Shown here piece after piece: positions 45,084-53,527 of a DNA stretch of 64,000 nt. A program made the position numbers and the translations under genes. The number at the start of each line of letters is the position of its first letter. The first letter of the stretch is position 1. The DNA comes from an uncultured Muribaculaceae bacterium (GTDB lineage: Bacteria > Bacteroidota > Bacteroidia > Bacteroidales > Muribaculaceae). Below the pieces are notes generated by a model. The model saw only the letters and a list, made by a program, of their open reading frames with translations, was not told where the DNA came from and made no database searches. The DNA is taken from contig CAJTPK010000023.1 of the NCBI GenBank assembly GCA_910578075.1, forward strand, positions 3,405 through 67,404, in the 5' to 3' direction.

Positions 45084-46331
45084 TTATTTGAGTTTTATTC
45101 TTTTCTTGTTCTGATATTTCTCAAGATCAGTTCTTACCACTTTCTCACCGGGAGAGAGACCGGATTTTACCTCAATGAAATCAAAGTTGCCGTCACCAAG
45201 CACTACGTCCCGGCGTTCAAGATAACCGTCTCCGTTATCTACAAAAAAGATGTAGCTTCCCGGTCCATGATAATAGGTGCCGTTTGGTATTCGAGTCGCA
45301 TTCTCCCGAATGTCAAAAAGTACATTGATTTCGGCTCTTCTTCCTGATTGCAAATGAGGGTCGCTGTCATTGTCAAGAAGCACGGTGAAAGAGACTATAC
45401 CGTTGTTTGATTGAGGAGTAATAGTCCCGATCTTTCCATGCATAAGCTGCTTGCCTACCCGGATATTGACTTCAGCACCCAATGCGAGCTTATCGGCATT
45501 TGATTCAGCTATCTGGGCGGAGATCTTGAAATGATTCAAGTCTGACAGGATTGCAAGCCGTTCTCCTGCCGAAATGCTTGTTCCGAGTGAGGAATTCAAG
45601 TATGTTACTGTGGCATTTGCCGGTGCCTTCACCCTTGCATCATCGAGAGTACGTCTCATTTCAGCAAGGTTTTTCGCGGTTATCCCTTCCTCCAGCTCTT
45701 TGCTTTTTCTTGACGCGGCATGACTCAACGTCTCGTTGTGAAGCTGTTTCTTCAGCTGTTCAAGTTCGAGCACAGCTGTCTGGTATGCGAGTTCAGCTTC
45801 GCGTACACGGTCACCTGTTCCGCTGCCAATGCTGTCAAGACGTTTCTCATTGGCTGTCTCTGTCTTAAGACGTGCTACAGACATCTCTTTTGCTTTTATC
45901 TGCATTTCAAGGTTTGTCAGATAAGTCTTGCTTGCAAGAACAGTCTGCTCTGTGTCATATCTTCTCATCAGAGTCTGGTCCGCGAGTTTCTGTAATTCAG
46001 TTTCCTCGCTTGCAAGATCAAGCTTCATAAGGGATTGCCCTTGCTCCACCACATCTCCTTCATGACAGTAGATCTCCAGAATTTTTGTTGATACCGGAGA
46101 TGTGATTGTCAGTTCATAAGCAGGCACGACCTTACCGGATGCGTCTGCGGATGTCTCGACAGTACCCTTGTCTGTTGTCATGAAATCAAGCGAACTCTTT
46201 TTCATAGAAGGTGCCAGTGATGATATCCCGATTACAGCCACGGCAATAATCAGAATTGCCGGAACTATTACACGCAGCATTTTTTTCAGCCTGCGTTTCT
46301 TCTGTTCTTTTATTGAAATTTCTCTATCCAT
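45084..46331 (-). CDS. MacA/HlyD-type periplasmic adaptor protein
   Basis: A 415-residue adaptor with one N-terminal membrane helix (about residues 18-38). A biotinyl-lipoyl half-motif follows (VTSPVSTKILEIYCHEGDVV), then a long coiled-coil hairpin (about 105-225), the second lipoyl half (ARVKAPANATVTYLNSSLG) and beta-barrel and membrane-proximal domains. It is the first gene of the efflux operon, 18 nt after the predicted sigma-54 start site. Confidence 0.92.
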   Translation of the reverse strand: MDREISIKEQKKRRLKKMLRVIVPAILIIAVAVIGISSLAPSMKKSSLDFMTTDKGTVETSADASGKVVPAYELTITSPVSTKILEIYCHEGDVVEQGQSLMKLDLASEETELQKLADQTLMRRYDTEQTVLASKTYLTNLEMQIKAKEMSVARLKTETANEKRLDSIGSGTGDRVREAELAYQTAVLELEQLKKQLHNETLSHAASRKSKELEEGITAKNLAEMRRTLDDARVKAPANATVTYLNSSLGTSISAGERLAILSDLNHFKISAQIAESNADKLALGAEVNIRVGKQLMHGKIGTITPQSNNGIVSFTVLLDNDSDPHLQSGRRAEINVLFDIRENATRIPNGTYYHGPGSYIFFVDNGDGYLERRDVVLGDGNFDFIEVKSGLSPGEKVVRTDLEKYQNKKRIKLK

Positions 46332-46359
46332 GTTGTCAGTATATTCTTGCCAATAATAT

Positions 46360-46375
46360 TACACTATGCGTGCCA
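46360..46375 (-). promoter_or_regulatory. sigma-54 (RpoN) promoter of the efflux operon
   Basis: On the minus strand TGGCACG, 4 bases, GTGTA. This matches 10 of the 12 defined positions of TGGCACG-N4-TTGCA, including all seven of the -24 element. The start site would be near 46349, 18 nt before the adaptor gene. Confidence 0.7.
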
Positions 46376-46499
46376 AATAATTAATATATTGATAATTAAT
46401 TAACTAACTTATTTTACTGTGTCCGGTTTCGGACAAATATGAAGAATTCGTACATCCATATGTACGAATTGGCAGTATTTTCCGGACAACATTTGGAAA

Positions 46500-46531
46500 T
46501 TTGCGGATATGGAATAATTATGATACTTTTG
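46500..46531 (+). promoter_or_regulatory. sigma-AB type promoter of the PagL-like gene
   Basis: TTTG (46500-46503), a 20-bp spacer and TACTTTTG (46524-46531). The expected start site falls at or within one or two bases of the ATG at 46539, so the mRNA may be leaderless. Confidence 0.65.
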
Positions 46532-46538
46532 CAGTGAT

Positions 46539-47747
46539 ATGAATAGAAGATTGCTGATAAGCGTATTGACATTTTGTATTGGGATAATGATGCAGCCGGT
46601 TTGTCATGCATCGCATCTGATTTCGGATTCATTGCCGGGAGAGTTTTCAGGGAAGTTGCCATGGAGAATAGGAATGGAGGTTGCGCCTGCGTATGTTTTA
46701 CCAACAAATACATTTCTTCAAGGTGATAATATATTGTCCCACCGAGTGGATGCATCTTTGACAACGACGTTGCGCGGTGATTTCTGTTTTAATCCCCGTT
46801 CCCGTACAGGTATGCTCTATCATGGATTATATCAGGGTGTAGGAGTTGATATCCGGACGTTCTTTTCATCGCGTCTGTTAGCGACTCCGGTTTCTCTTTA
46901 TGTGTATCAGGGAGCACCGTTCAAACATTTCACAAAAAATCTATGGCTCGGTTATGAATGGAGGTTCGGTGCTGCGATGGGATGGGAAGATCGTAGCGGA
47001 GACAGAATGGAGGGTTATTTAAATTCCGCGATATCAACACGTGTTACCGCCCATATGGGAGTGAGCCTCAAATTGCATTACAATGTATCAGATAGGCTTC
47101 AGTTGACAGCCGGTGTGGATGCAACGCATTTTTCTAATGGGAATACATCTTTCCCGAATTCAGGAATCAACACTATCGGTGTGTCATTGGGTGCATCTTA
47201 TTTGATAAATGGGGGTGAGGAATATGTCGATCCGGATCCGGAATTGATTAGTGAGGCAGACAAAACGCGATGGATGTGGGATATTCTGGCTTATGGTGCA
47301 TGGAGGAGACGTCATGTCATAATAGAGGGAATCGAAACCTTGCTTCCAAAAAAGTATGGTGTGGGCGGTATTCAATTTTCTCCAATGATAAAAATAAACA
47401 GATGGTTCTCCGCTGGCATGGCTATTGATTTTCAATACGACCATGGTGCCGGTCTTGAACCATATTGGGAAGGTGGATATTATGATAATGCGGTGTTTGG
47501 AACCCCGTCTTTTCGTGAAAAAATAAGAGTAGGCGCAGGTGGTATTGCGGAGTTGACAATGCCTATTTTCAAGGTAGGTGCAGGTCTGGGATATGATATT
47601 GTCAGTCCTAAAGGGGATATGCGTTTCTTTCAGCAGCTTTATATCAAGGCGTTTGTCACACATCATGTATATCTTAATGTTGGATATAGACTCGGCAATT
47701 TTAAAGATCCGCAGAACCTGATGCTTGGTGTTGGAGTGAGACTTTAA
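46539..47747 (+). CDS. PagL-like acyloxyacyl hydrolase (lipid A 3-O-deacylase family)
   Basis: A 402-residue outer membrane beta-barrel protein with a signal peptide (about 1-24, ending CHASH). The segment DATHFSNGNTSFPNSGINT holds the HxS pair (H197, S199) that matches the catalytic His-Ser of PagL. PagL removes the 3-O-linked acyl chain of lipid A. The protein is longer than PagL itself, as in other Bacteroidota members. It diverges from the efflux operon and shares its control region, so joint response to envelope stress is possible. The predicted promoter leaves almost no leader. Confidence 0.82.
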   Translation: MNRRLLISVLTFCIGIMMQPVCHASHLISDSLPGEFSGKLPWRIGMEVAPAYVLPTNTFLQGDNILSHRVDASLTTTLRGDFCFNPRSRTGMLYHGLYQGVGVDIRTFFSSRLLATPVSLYVYQGAPFKHFTKNLWLGYEWRFGAAMGWEDRSGDRMEGYLNSAISTRVTAHMGVSLKLHYNVSDRLQLTAGVDATHFSNGNTSFPNSGINTIGVSLGASYLINGGEEYVDPDPELISEADKTRWMWDILAYGAWRRRHVIIEGIETLLPKKYGVGGIQFSPMIKINRWFSAGMAIDFQYDHGAGLEPYWEGGYYDNAVFGTPSFREKIRVGAGGIAELTMPIFKVGAGLGYDIVSPKGDMRFFQQLYIKAFVTHHVYLNVGYRLGNFKDPQNLMLGVGVRL

Positions 47748-47770
47748 AATCTACAATAATATACAAATAT

Positions 47771-47814
47771 AATATGCAAAGGATGGCGCAGCACTGCGCC
47801 ATCCTTTGCATATT
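47771..47814. terminator. bidirectional terminator between the PagL-like and porin genes
   Basis: A perfect 19-bp stem (47771-47789 with 47796-47814), loop AGCACT, core GGATGGCGC. It can end both convergent genes. Confidence 0.85.
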
Positions 47815-47833
47815 ATTGTGAATTCCTTGATTA

Positions 47834-49054
47834 TCAGAATACAGGCATCTGCCAGATGAAACCTACGGAAAGCTGGTTTGTTGAGTAGTCATCTGCGCCA
47901 TATGCCTTGGCACGGTTGGAATATTTGTAAGTGCGGCCAACATAGGTTGCGAAGAAATGGAGGTTACGGTCTTTGAAGGGGTAGTATTCAATACCACCGA
48001 TATAGCCCCATGCTGTGCGATAGCGTCCTTTCTCAATAGTATGGTCGGGATTGCCAGCCTGCTGATGGGTTTTATATACTCCCTCATTCTCTGCCATTGC
48101 CTTGGCAAATATGTTCCACGCGGGGTGGAATCGATAGTTGAGATGGAGCACAAACGACATGATGTCGGTCTTGCCGGTCTTGTATCCGGTGCCATTCTCG
48201 CTGTTCCAGCCCTCAGGTTGAACGATGCTTGTGATAATACCCTTACGGTCTACTCCCTCGCGTGAGTACATCCAGTCGAAATACATCTGAACTTTATCGG
48301 AAATGTTGAAGTCATTACCTAATGCGAAATACCACATGTGCTCACCCTTAGTCTCATTCATGATTGATGCAGACCAGCGGGTTTTGTATACATCCGCGAA
48401 GTTACCGTTCCAGTTAAGGGTGTATACCATAGGTATCTTGGCTTTTGTGTAATTTCCATACATCTCGCGTGAGCTGTCGTTGTAAGCATTTAGCACCTGG
48501 AATTGCAGCTGTTGCTTCGGAGTGAAATTATAGCCAACAGTAATACCGCTCATGAAGTTGCTCATATAATCCACCATATCTGAGTATTGATATATCTCGA
48601 TAGGGTTCATATCAAACTCAATACCACCATAGGCAGCACATTGCTTACCCAGGAAGAAAGACCATTTGTCGAGATTTATTCCGATTCCTGCGATGTCAAT
48701 GCTATTGAGCAAATTGTCGCGGTATCCATTAGGGCTGTCTCCCTTGTTCAGACGCTGGCGGTAGCGGTAACTCAGCCAATCGTTGATATTACCCTTGGCT
48801 TCGATACGCAGCTGGTTCATCTTGAACTTAGCCTCATTGAAATGAGATCCGTCCCAATCGGCATTGAATGAGCCGTGCATGTTGAGATACAGATTGAATT
48901 TATCTGTCTTTTTCTCTATTTTGGCAATGCTTTCTATGATTCCCTGCTCATCGGTGGTTCTGTAATCATTGATTTTTTCCTGCTGAGCCATTCCGGGAAG
49001 AGCGCATATGGCGGCTCCTGCAAACAATATGGATATGTGTTTCATGGTTTTCAT
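47834..49054 (-). CDS. outer membrane porin (OprO/OprP-like family)
   Basis: A 406-residue predicted beta-barrel porin. A signal peptide spans about residues 1-23 (ending PGMAQQ). Amphipathic strands follow and a C-terminal aromatic end (GFIWQMPVF) is present, as required for outer membrane insertion. A short predicted helix precedes the barrel (IIESIAKIEKKTDKFNLYLN). It is last in the minus-strand Dcu-asparaginase-porin cluster and may let amino acids or dicarboxylates into the periplasm, where asparaginase acts. This substrate link is an inference from position. Confidence 0.8.
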   Translation of the reverse strand: MKTMKHISILFAGAAICALPGMAQQEKINDYRTTDEQGIIESIAKIEKKTDKFNLYLNMHGSFNADWDGSHFNEAKFKMNQLRIEAKGNINDWLSYRYRQRLNKGDSPNGYRDNLLNSIDIAGIGINLDKWSFFLGKQCAAYGGIEFDMNPIEIYQYSDMVDYMSNFMSGITVGYNFTPKQQLQFQVLNAYNDSSREMYGNYTKAKIPMVYTLNWNGNFADVYKTRWSASIMNETKGEHMWYFALGNDFNISDKVQMYFDWMYSREGVDRKGIITSIVQPEGWNSENGTGYKTGKTDIMSFVLHLNYRFHPAWNIFAKAMAENEGVYKTHQQAGNPDHTIEKGRYRTAWGYIGGIEYYPFKDRNLHFFATYVGRTYKYSNRAKAYGADDYSTNQLSVGFIWQMPVF

Positions 49055-49078
49055 ATTTTTGAGTGAGAAATAAAATGA

Positions 49079-49120
49079 GTCTTTAAGGACTTTAAGGATC
49101 TTAAAATCCTTAAAGACTCG
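49079..49120. repeat. 9-bp CTTTAAGG-type repeats and hairpin before the porin gene
   Basis: Units of the form ACTTTAAGG repeat across the 74-bp gap between the asparaginase stop and the porin start. The tract also folds as GAGTCTTTAAGGA ... TCCTTAAAGACTC, a stem of 13 bp. A related tract lies at 60641-60722. Confidence 0.7.
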
Positions 49121-49128
49121 AATTCTTT

Positions 49129-50190
49129 TTAATATTCTTCAAAATACTGCTGGATTTTCTGCCAGTCGTTTGTGCGGGTAAGTGCAAGCATAAGAAGCAC
49201 GCGGGCTTTCTGAGGATTAAGTTCCCAGGATGCAACGAACTGATATTTCTCATCGTCAACCTCGTCATAGAGAGTGGTAGGACCTGTTGGAACACGACTT
49301 GAACGAACCACTATGATGCCGAGTTTGCGGGCTTCAAGAAGTTTCGGGAATACATTCTTGTGGTAATTGCCATTGCCGAGACCTGCGTGGATAACACCCT
49401 GATAACCGTTGGTGAGGAAAGGATTCATCACATCAGCATCAACATTTGAGTATGAGTAAACGATACCTACTTTGGGGAGGCTTGTGAGGTTTGTAACGTC
49501 AAATACAGATTCTGTGGTATGTTTCTTAAGGGTCTTCATGTTGTAGTAAGGCTTGCTGTTGTAAACATAGCCGAGAGGACCTGAATCGGGAGCCTGGAAT
49601 GTCTGCACATCGGTAGTGTTCATTTTCTGAGTTGCGTGAGCACCCAAGATCAGACCATTCATGACGATCATTACACCGCGTCCTTTGGAAGTGGGGTCTG
49701 CTGCTGTCACTACAGAATTATAGAGGTTAAGCGGACCATCGGCACTCATGGCTGTAGATGGACGCATGGCACCTGTAAGCACAACCGGTTTGTCGCTTTT
49801 CACAGTCAGATTAAGGAAATAGGCTGTCTCTTCCATTGTGTCAGTTCCGTGAGTGATCACGATGCCATCAACGTTAGGTTGGGCGAGAAGCTCATTGATG
49901 CGTTTTGCAAGTGTGAGCCATACCTGATCATTCATATCCTGCGAACCGATGTTTACGATCTGTTCACCAGTCACGTTTGCCACGTCTTTCATCTGAGGAA
50001 CAGCATCGATAAGCGACTGGATTGCAACCTGTCCGGCTGTATATCCGGAAGCTGTTGCGGATTTACCTGTTCCGGCGATGGTGCCGCCGGTCGCGAGGAT
50101 ATACACATTCGGTTTTTGCTGCGCGAGGGCTGCAAATACGGTGGTGACCAGCATCACCGCCATCAAGGAAATTCTTTTCAGATTTTTCAT
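49129..50190 (-). CDS. ansB: type II (periplasmic) L-asparaginase
   Basis: A 353-residue enzyme that hydrolyses asparagine to aspartate and ammonia. A signal peptide spans about residues 1-23 (ending LAQQ). Both active-site signatures are intact: ILATGGTIAG with its catalytic Thr and ITHGTDTMEETA with Thr-Asp. Periplasmic location fits the exported type II enzyme. It lies 43 bp after the Dcu carrier gene, so aspartate made in the periplasm can be taken up at once. Confidence 0.95.
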   Translation of the reverse strand: MKNLKRISLMAVMLVTTVFAALAQQKPNVYILATGGTIAGTGKSATASGYTAGQVAIQSLIDAVPQMKDVANVTGEQIVNIGSQDMNDQVWLTLAKRINELLAQPNVDGIVITHGTDTMEETAYFLNLTVKSDKPVVLTGAMRPSTAMSADGPLNLYNSVVTAADPTSKGRGVMIVMNGLILGAHATQKMNTTDVQTFQAPDSGPLGYVYNSKPYYNMKTLKKHTTESVFDVTNLTSLPKVGIVYSYSNVDADVMNPFLTNGYQGVIHAGLGNGNYHKNVFPKLLEARKLGIIVVRSSRVPTGPTTLYDEVDDEKYQFVASWELNPQKARVLLMLALTRTNDWQKIQQYFEEY

Positions 50191-50233
50191 AATTCTATTG
50201 ATTAAAGATTATTGTGATTAATTGCGATTGGGA

Positions 50234-51538
50234 TTAATTATATAGCTGAATAAGAAGCAATCCTGTCACTACCGCTCCTATTGTTGCTACCATACCCGGC
50301 ATCATGAAAGAGTGGTTCAGGATATATTTGCCGATACGTGTAGTTCCGGTCCGGTCAAAGTTTATCGCAGCTACGATAGTGGGGTAGTTTGGAATGAAGA
50401 AATATCCGTTCACAGCCGGGAAGAGAGCTATCAGCATCCATGGATTCATGCCAAGGGCAATGCCGAGAGGCATTATCGCCCTGACTGTTGCAGCCTGGCT
50501 ATAGAGCAGAATTGACATGACAAACAGCGCTATTCCAAATAGCCATGGCCATTGTGTCACAAATCCTTTAACACCCTCAGTGATTACAGTGATGTTACCA
50601 TTGATGAATGTGTCGCCCATCCAAGCGATTCCGAAAATTGCGATAACAGCCTGCATACCGGCGATGAAGACACTGCCTTGTGTCGGTGCTATACCGTTTA
50701 TCTTGCCAGTCAGAAGGATTACGGCACAAGTGGATAGCATGAGAATCTCAATGATTGCCGGCATATCGACCGGAGTTCCGTTGAAAGAAGGACGCATAGC
50801 CGGGATGGAACCAAAGAGCACTATAAGCACTGTAGATAAAAGGAAAAGGCACACAGACAGCTTTGCGATTCCTGGATTTTTGATTTTATTGAATTCAAGT
50901 TTATTCTCTTTTATCATGCCTTGTTCCACGCGACGTAGATATTCAGGATCCTCCATTAGCTCCTTGCCGACTTTTTTTGATAGGAATGCACCTATAATCA
51001 CGCCTATAAGTGTGGCGGGAATTGTCACTTTCAATATGTCGAAAAGTGTGATGTCAAATCCTGTCAGAAGTCCGAGCAACGCTACGGTAGCTGCCGATAT
51101 AGGACTCGCCGTGATGGCTTGTTGTGAAGCAATGACAGCGATGCCGAGAGGGCGCTCGGGACGAATTTTGGTTTCTCTTGCAACTTCAGCAATCACCGGC
51201 AGAACGGAATAAGCCACATGACCTGTTCCTGCTACAAATGAGAATAGATAAGTTACGAGAGGGCTGATGATTGTGACTTGTGAAGGATTCTTGCGAAGCA
51301 ATTTTTCAGCAAGTTTCACAAGATAGTCAAGACCCCCGGCTGCCTGCATTGCGGCGGCTGCGGATATGACAGCTGCGATCATCAGCATCACGTCAATAGG
51401 GGGGGAAGTGGGTTGAAGACCGAATACAAATACAAGTATCGCCATTCCAACACCTCCCATAACGCCGAGACCGATGCCTCCGAGGCGTGCGCCGACAATG
51501 ATTGCGGCAAGAACAAATAATAGTTGTAATGTCAGCAT
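50234..51538 (-). CDS. anaerobic C4-dicarboxylate transporter (DcuA/DcuB family)
   Basis: A 434-residue membrane protein of the Dcu family with about 10-12 helices (LLFVLAAIIVGARLGGIGLG at the N-terminus, SPLVTYLFSFVAGTGHVAY inside). E. coli DcuA and DcuB exchange aspartate, fumarate or malate for succinate under anaerobic conditions. It heads the minus-strand cluster with asparaginase. Whether it behaves as DcuA or DcuB cannot be told from the sequence. Confidence 0.92.
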   Translation of the reverse strand: MLTLQLLFVLAAIIVGARLGGIGLGVMGGVGMAILVFVFGLQPTSPPIDVMLMIAAVISAAAAMQAAGGLDYLVKLAEKLLRKNPSQVTIISPLVTYLFSFVAGTGHVAYSVLPVIAEVARETKIRPERPLGIAVIASQQAITASPISAATVALLGLLTGFDITLFDILKVTIPATLIGVIIGAFLSKKVGKELMEDPEYLRRVEQGMIKENKLEFNKIKNPGIAKLSVCLFLLSTVLIVLFGSIPAMRPSFNGTPVDMPAIIEILMLSTCAVILLTGKINGIAPTQGSVFIAGMQAVIAIFGIAWMGDTFINGNITVITEGVKGFVTQWPWLFGIALFVMSILLYSQAATVRAIMPLGIALGMNPWMLIALFPAVNGYFFIPNYPTIVAAINFDRTGTTRIGKYILNHSFMMPGMVATIGAVVTGLLLIQLYN

Positions 51539-51774
51539 AGCATAGAATTAAAGGTTTTGCTCTTTTTAAATAACTGAAATATCAGCAAAAGGTTTTATAG
51601 ACTTTTAATGTTTAATAACATTTTTCCATGGCAATATAAAAAATCAATCGCTTGCAAACCTTAAGAAGTTTACTTTTGTTAAAAGAATATGCGGATAGGA
51701 ATTAAAGATATCCTGTAGGTCTTAATCTCCGATTCCCTGTAAACAGGCTTTGAAAAACACATAAAACATCAGTT
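51539..51774. promoter_or_regulatory. divergent region between the Dcu gene and aspT
   Basis: A 236-bp A/T-rich region. A TACTTTTG box at 51671-51678 is a possible -7 element for aspT, but no TTTG lies at the right distance. I saw no convincing promoter for the Dcu gene. Confidence 0.35.
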
Positions 51775-53478
51775 ATGGATTGGTTTATACAAACTATGAG
51801 AGACAATCCTGCCATTGCGATATTCCTCACGTTGGGAATAGGCTTTTTGGTGGGAAAACTTAAGTATAAGACTTTCTCTTTGGGAAATGTCACGTCAGTG
51901 CTCCTTGTCGGGGTGCTTATCGGTCAATTGGATATACCGATTTCCGGACCAGTGAAATCGGTTTTCTTTCTGTTATTCCTATTCGCAATCGGATATAGTG
52001 TCGGTCCGGAATTTTTCAGGTCATTGCGCGGCTCAGGGCTCAAGCAGGTTGCTTTTGCTGTTGTGATGTGCGTGATCTGTTTTCTTGTCACATGGGGAGT
52101 GGCGCTGCTCTTCCATTATAATGTGGGTGAGGCACTCGGACTTTTCGCAGGCGCGCAGACAATCTCCGCAGTGATCGGTGTAGGTCAGGATGCAATCAGC
52201 AACATGGATGCGTCCGGTGCGGATAAGACATCGTGGAGCAATATCATACCTGTTTGCTACGCTGTTACGTATATCTTCGGAACAATCGGTTCAGCCTGGA
52301 TTCTCGGCTCACTTGGCCCGGCAATGTTGGGTGGTATAAAAAAGGTGAGGAAAGAGACAGCGGAACTGGAGAAGTCCATGAACAGCAGCAGTATCTCGGA
52401 TGATCCGGCATATATAAATGCCCTTCGCCCCGTGGCATACAGGGCTTATAAGGTGGAGGGAGATTATTTCTCTGAACCACGCACTGTAGGTGAAATCGAG
52501 AAGTATCTTGATGATATAGGACGACGAGCCTTTGTGGCACGGGTGTTCTCCAATGGTCAGTATATCGACACTCCCGGAGCCGATGTCAAGGTATTCAAGG
52601 GTGATGAGATTGTATTGAGCGGACGTCGCGAGACTCTGGTGCAGGATGAAAGCTGGCTTGGCCGTGAAGTTGCAGACGATAAATTGCTGACATTCCCGAT
52701 TGAAAGGGTTCCGGTAATGGTTGCTAAAAAGAATCTTGACGGCAAGACAATCGACGCGTTGCGTCATATGCCTGAGATGGCTGGAGTGCTTATATCCTCG
52801 CTCACATCATCCAACGGCGCGGCGCTTCCTGTGCTTGCATCAACCGAGCTTCACCGCGGTTACACCATGACCCTCCAGGGACATGCCGCTGATATCAAGC
52901 GAGCCGTGTCTATAATAGGATATGAGGATAAGCCGACCAATCAGACTGATATGATTTTTGTCGGTCTGGGTATATTTATCGGTACACTAATCGGTGCGAT
53001 AACTATTCATCTCGGAGGCATACCTGTCAGTCTCTCTACAAGTGGCGGCGCTTTGATCGCAGGTCTGGTGCTTGGCTGGCTTCGCTCGAAACATCCTACG
53101 TTCGGAAAGATCCCGAGTTCGTCACTGTGGATTCTCAACAATATGGGTTTGAATATGTTTATAGCTGTGATCGGTATAGAGTCGGGACCATCGTTCGTAC
53201 AGGGAATACAGCAGGTAGGATGGATGCTGTTCGTTGCAGGTATCATAGCAACCACGGTGCCATTGCTGCTCGGCATATGGATAGGTGACAAATGGTTTAA
53301 ATTTCCTGCAGCCATCAACCTCGGATGTAATGCCGGTGCGCGGGTAACAACCGCATCCCTTGGTGCCATCCAGGATTCAATCGGCTCGACAATACCGGCT
53401 ATGGGATACACAGTCACTTACGCCATCGGCAATACGCTTCTGATACTAATGGCGGTGATAATGGGAATAATAATGTAA
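51775..53478 (+). CDS. aspT: aspartate-alanine antiporter (AspT family)
   Basis: A 567-residue AAEx-family exchanger with two blocks of membrane helices (about 10-190 and 385-567) separated by a cytoplasmic region with two RCK_C/TrkA_C-like domains. The repeated motif GPxx(F/V) typical of the family is seen as SVGPEFFRSL and ESGPSFVQGI. AspT exchanges aspartate in for alanine out. Coupled to the decarboxylase encoded 49 bp downstream, it creates a proton motive force and consumes cytoplasmic protons. Confidence 0.92.
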   Translation: MDWFIQTMRDNPAIAIFLTLGIGFLVGKLKYKTFSLGNVTSVLLVGVLIGQLDIPISGPVKSVFFLLFLFAIGYSVGPEFFRSLRGSGLKQVAFAVVMCVICFLVTWGVALLFHYNVGEALGLFAGAQTISAVIGVGQDAISNMDASGADKTSWSNIIPVCYAVTYIFGTIGSAWILGSLGPAMLGGIKKVRKETAELEKSMNSSSISDDPAYINALRPVAYRAYKVEGDYFSEPRTVGEIEKYLDDIGRRAFVARVFSNGQYIDTPGADVKVFKGDEIVLSGRRETLVQDESWLGREVADDKLLTFPIERVPVMVAKKNLDGKTIDALRHMPEMAGVLISSLTSSNGAALPVLASTELHRGYTMTLQGHAADIKRAVSIIGYEDKPTNQTDMIFVGLGIFIGTLIGAITIHLGGIPVSLSTSGGALIAGLVLGWLRSKHPTFGKIPSSSLWILNNMGLNMFIAVIGIESGPSFVQGIQQVGWMLFVAGIIATTVPLLLGIWIGDKWFKFPAAINLGCNAGARVTTASLGAIQDSIGSTIPAMGYTVTYAIGNTLLILMAVIMGIIM

Positions 53479-53527
53479 GTCATTCATGTGACCACCTCTA
53501 AATATAAGATAAAATTGATATAATATT

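Larger units (their letters stand above)
46332..46538. promoter_or_regulatory. divergent control region between the efflux operon and the PagL-like gene
   Basis: It contains a sigma-54 promoter (46360-46375, minus), the palindrome TGTCCGGTTTCGGACA (46421-46436), a longer inverted repeat (AATTCGTACAT, loop, ATGTACGAATT, about 46444-46469) and another half-site CCGGACA at about 46482-46488. A sigma-AB promoter for the plus-strand gene lies at 46500-46531. The palindromes are candidates for binding the NtrC-type regulator encoded in the operon. Confidence 0.6.
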
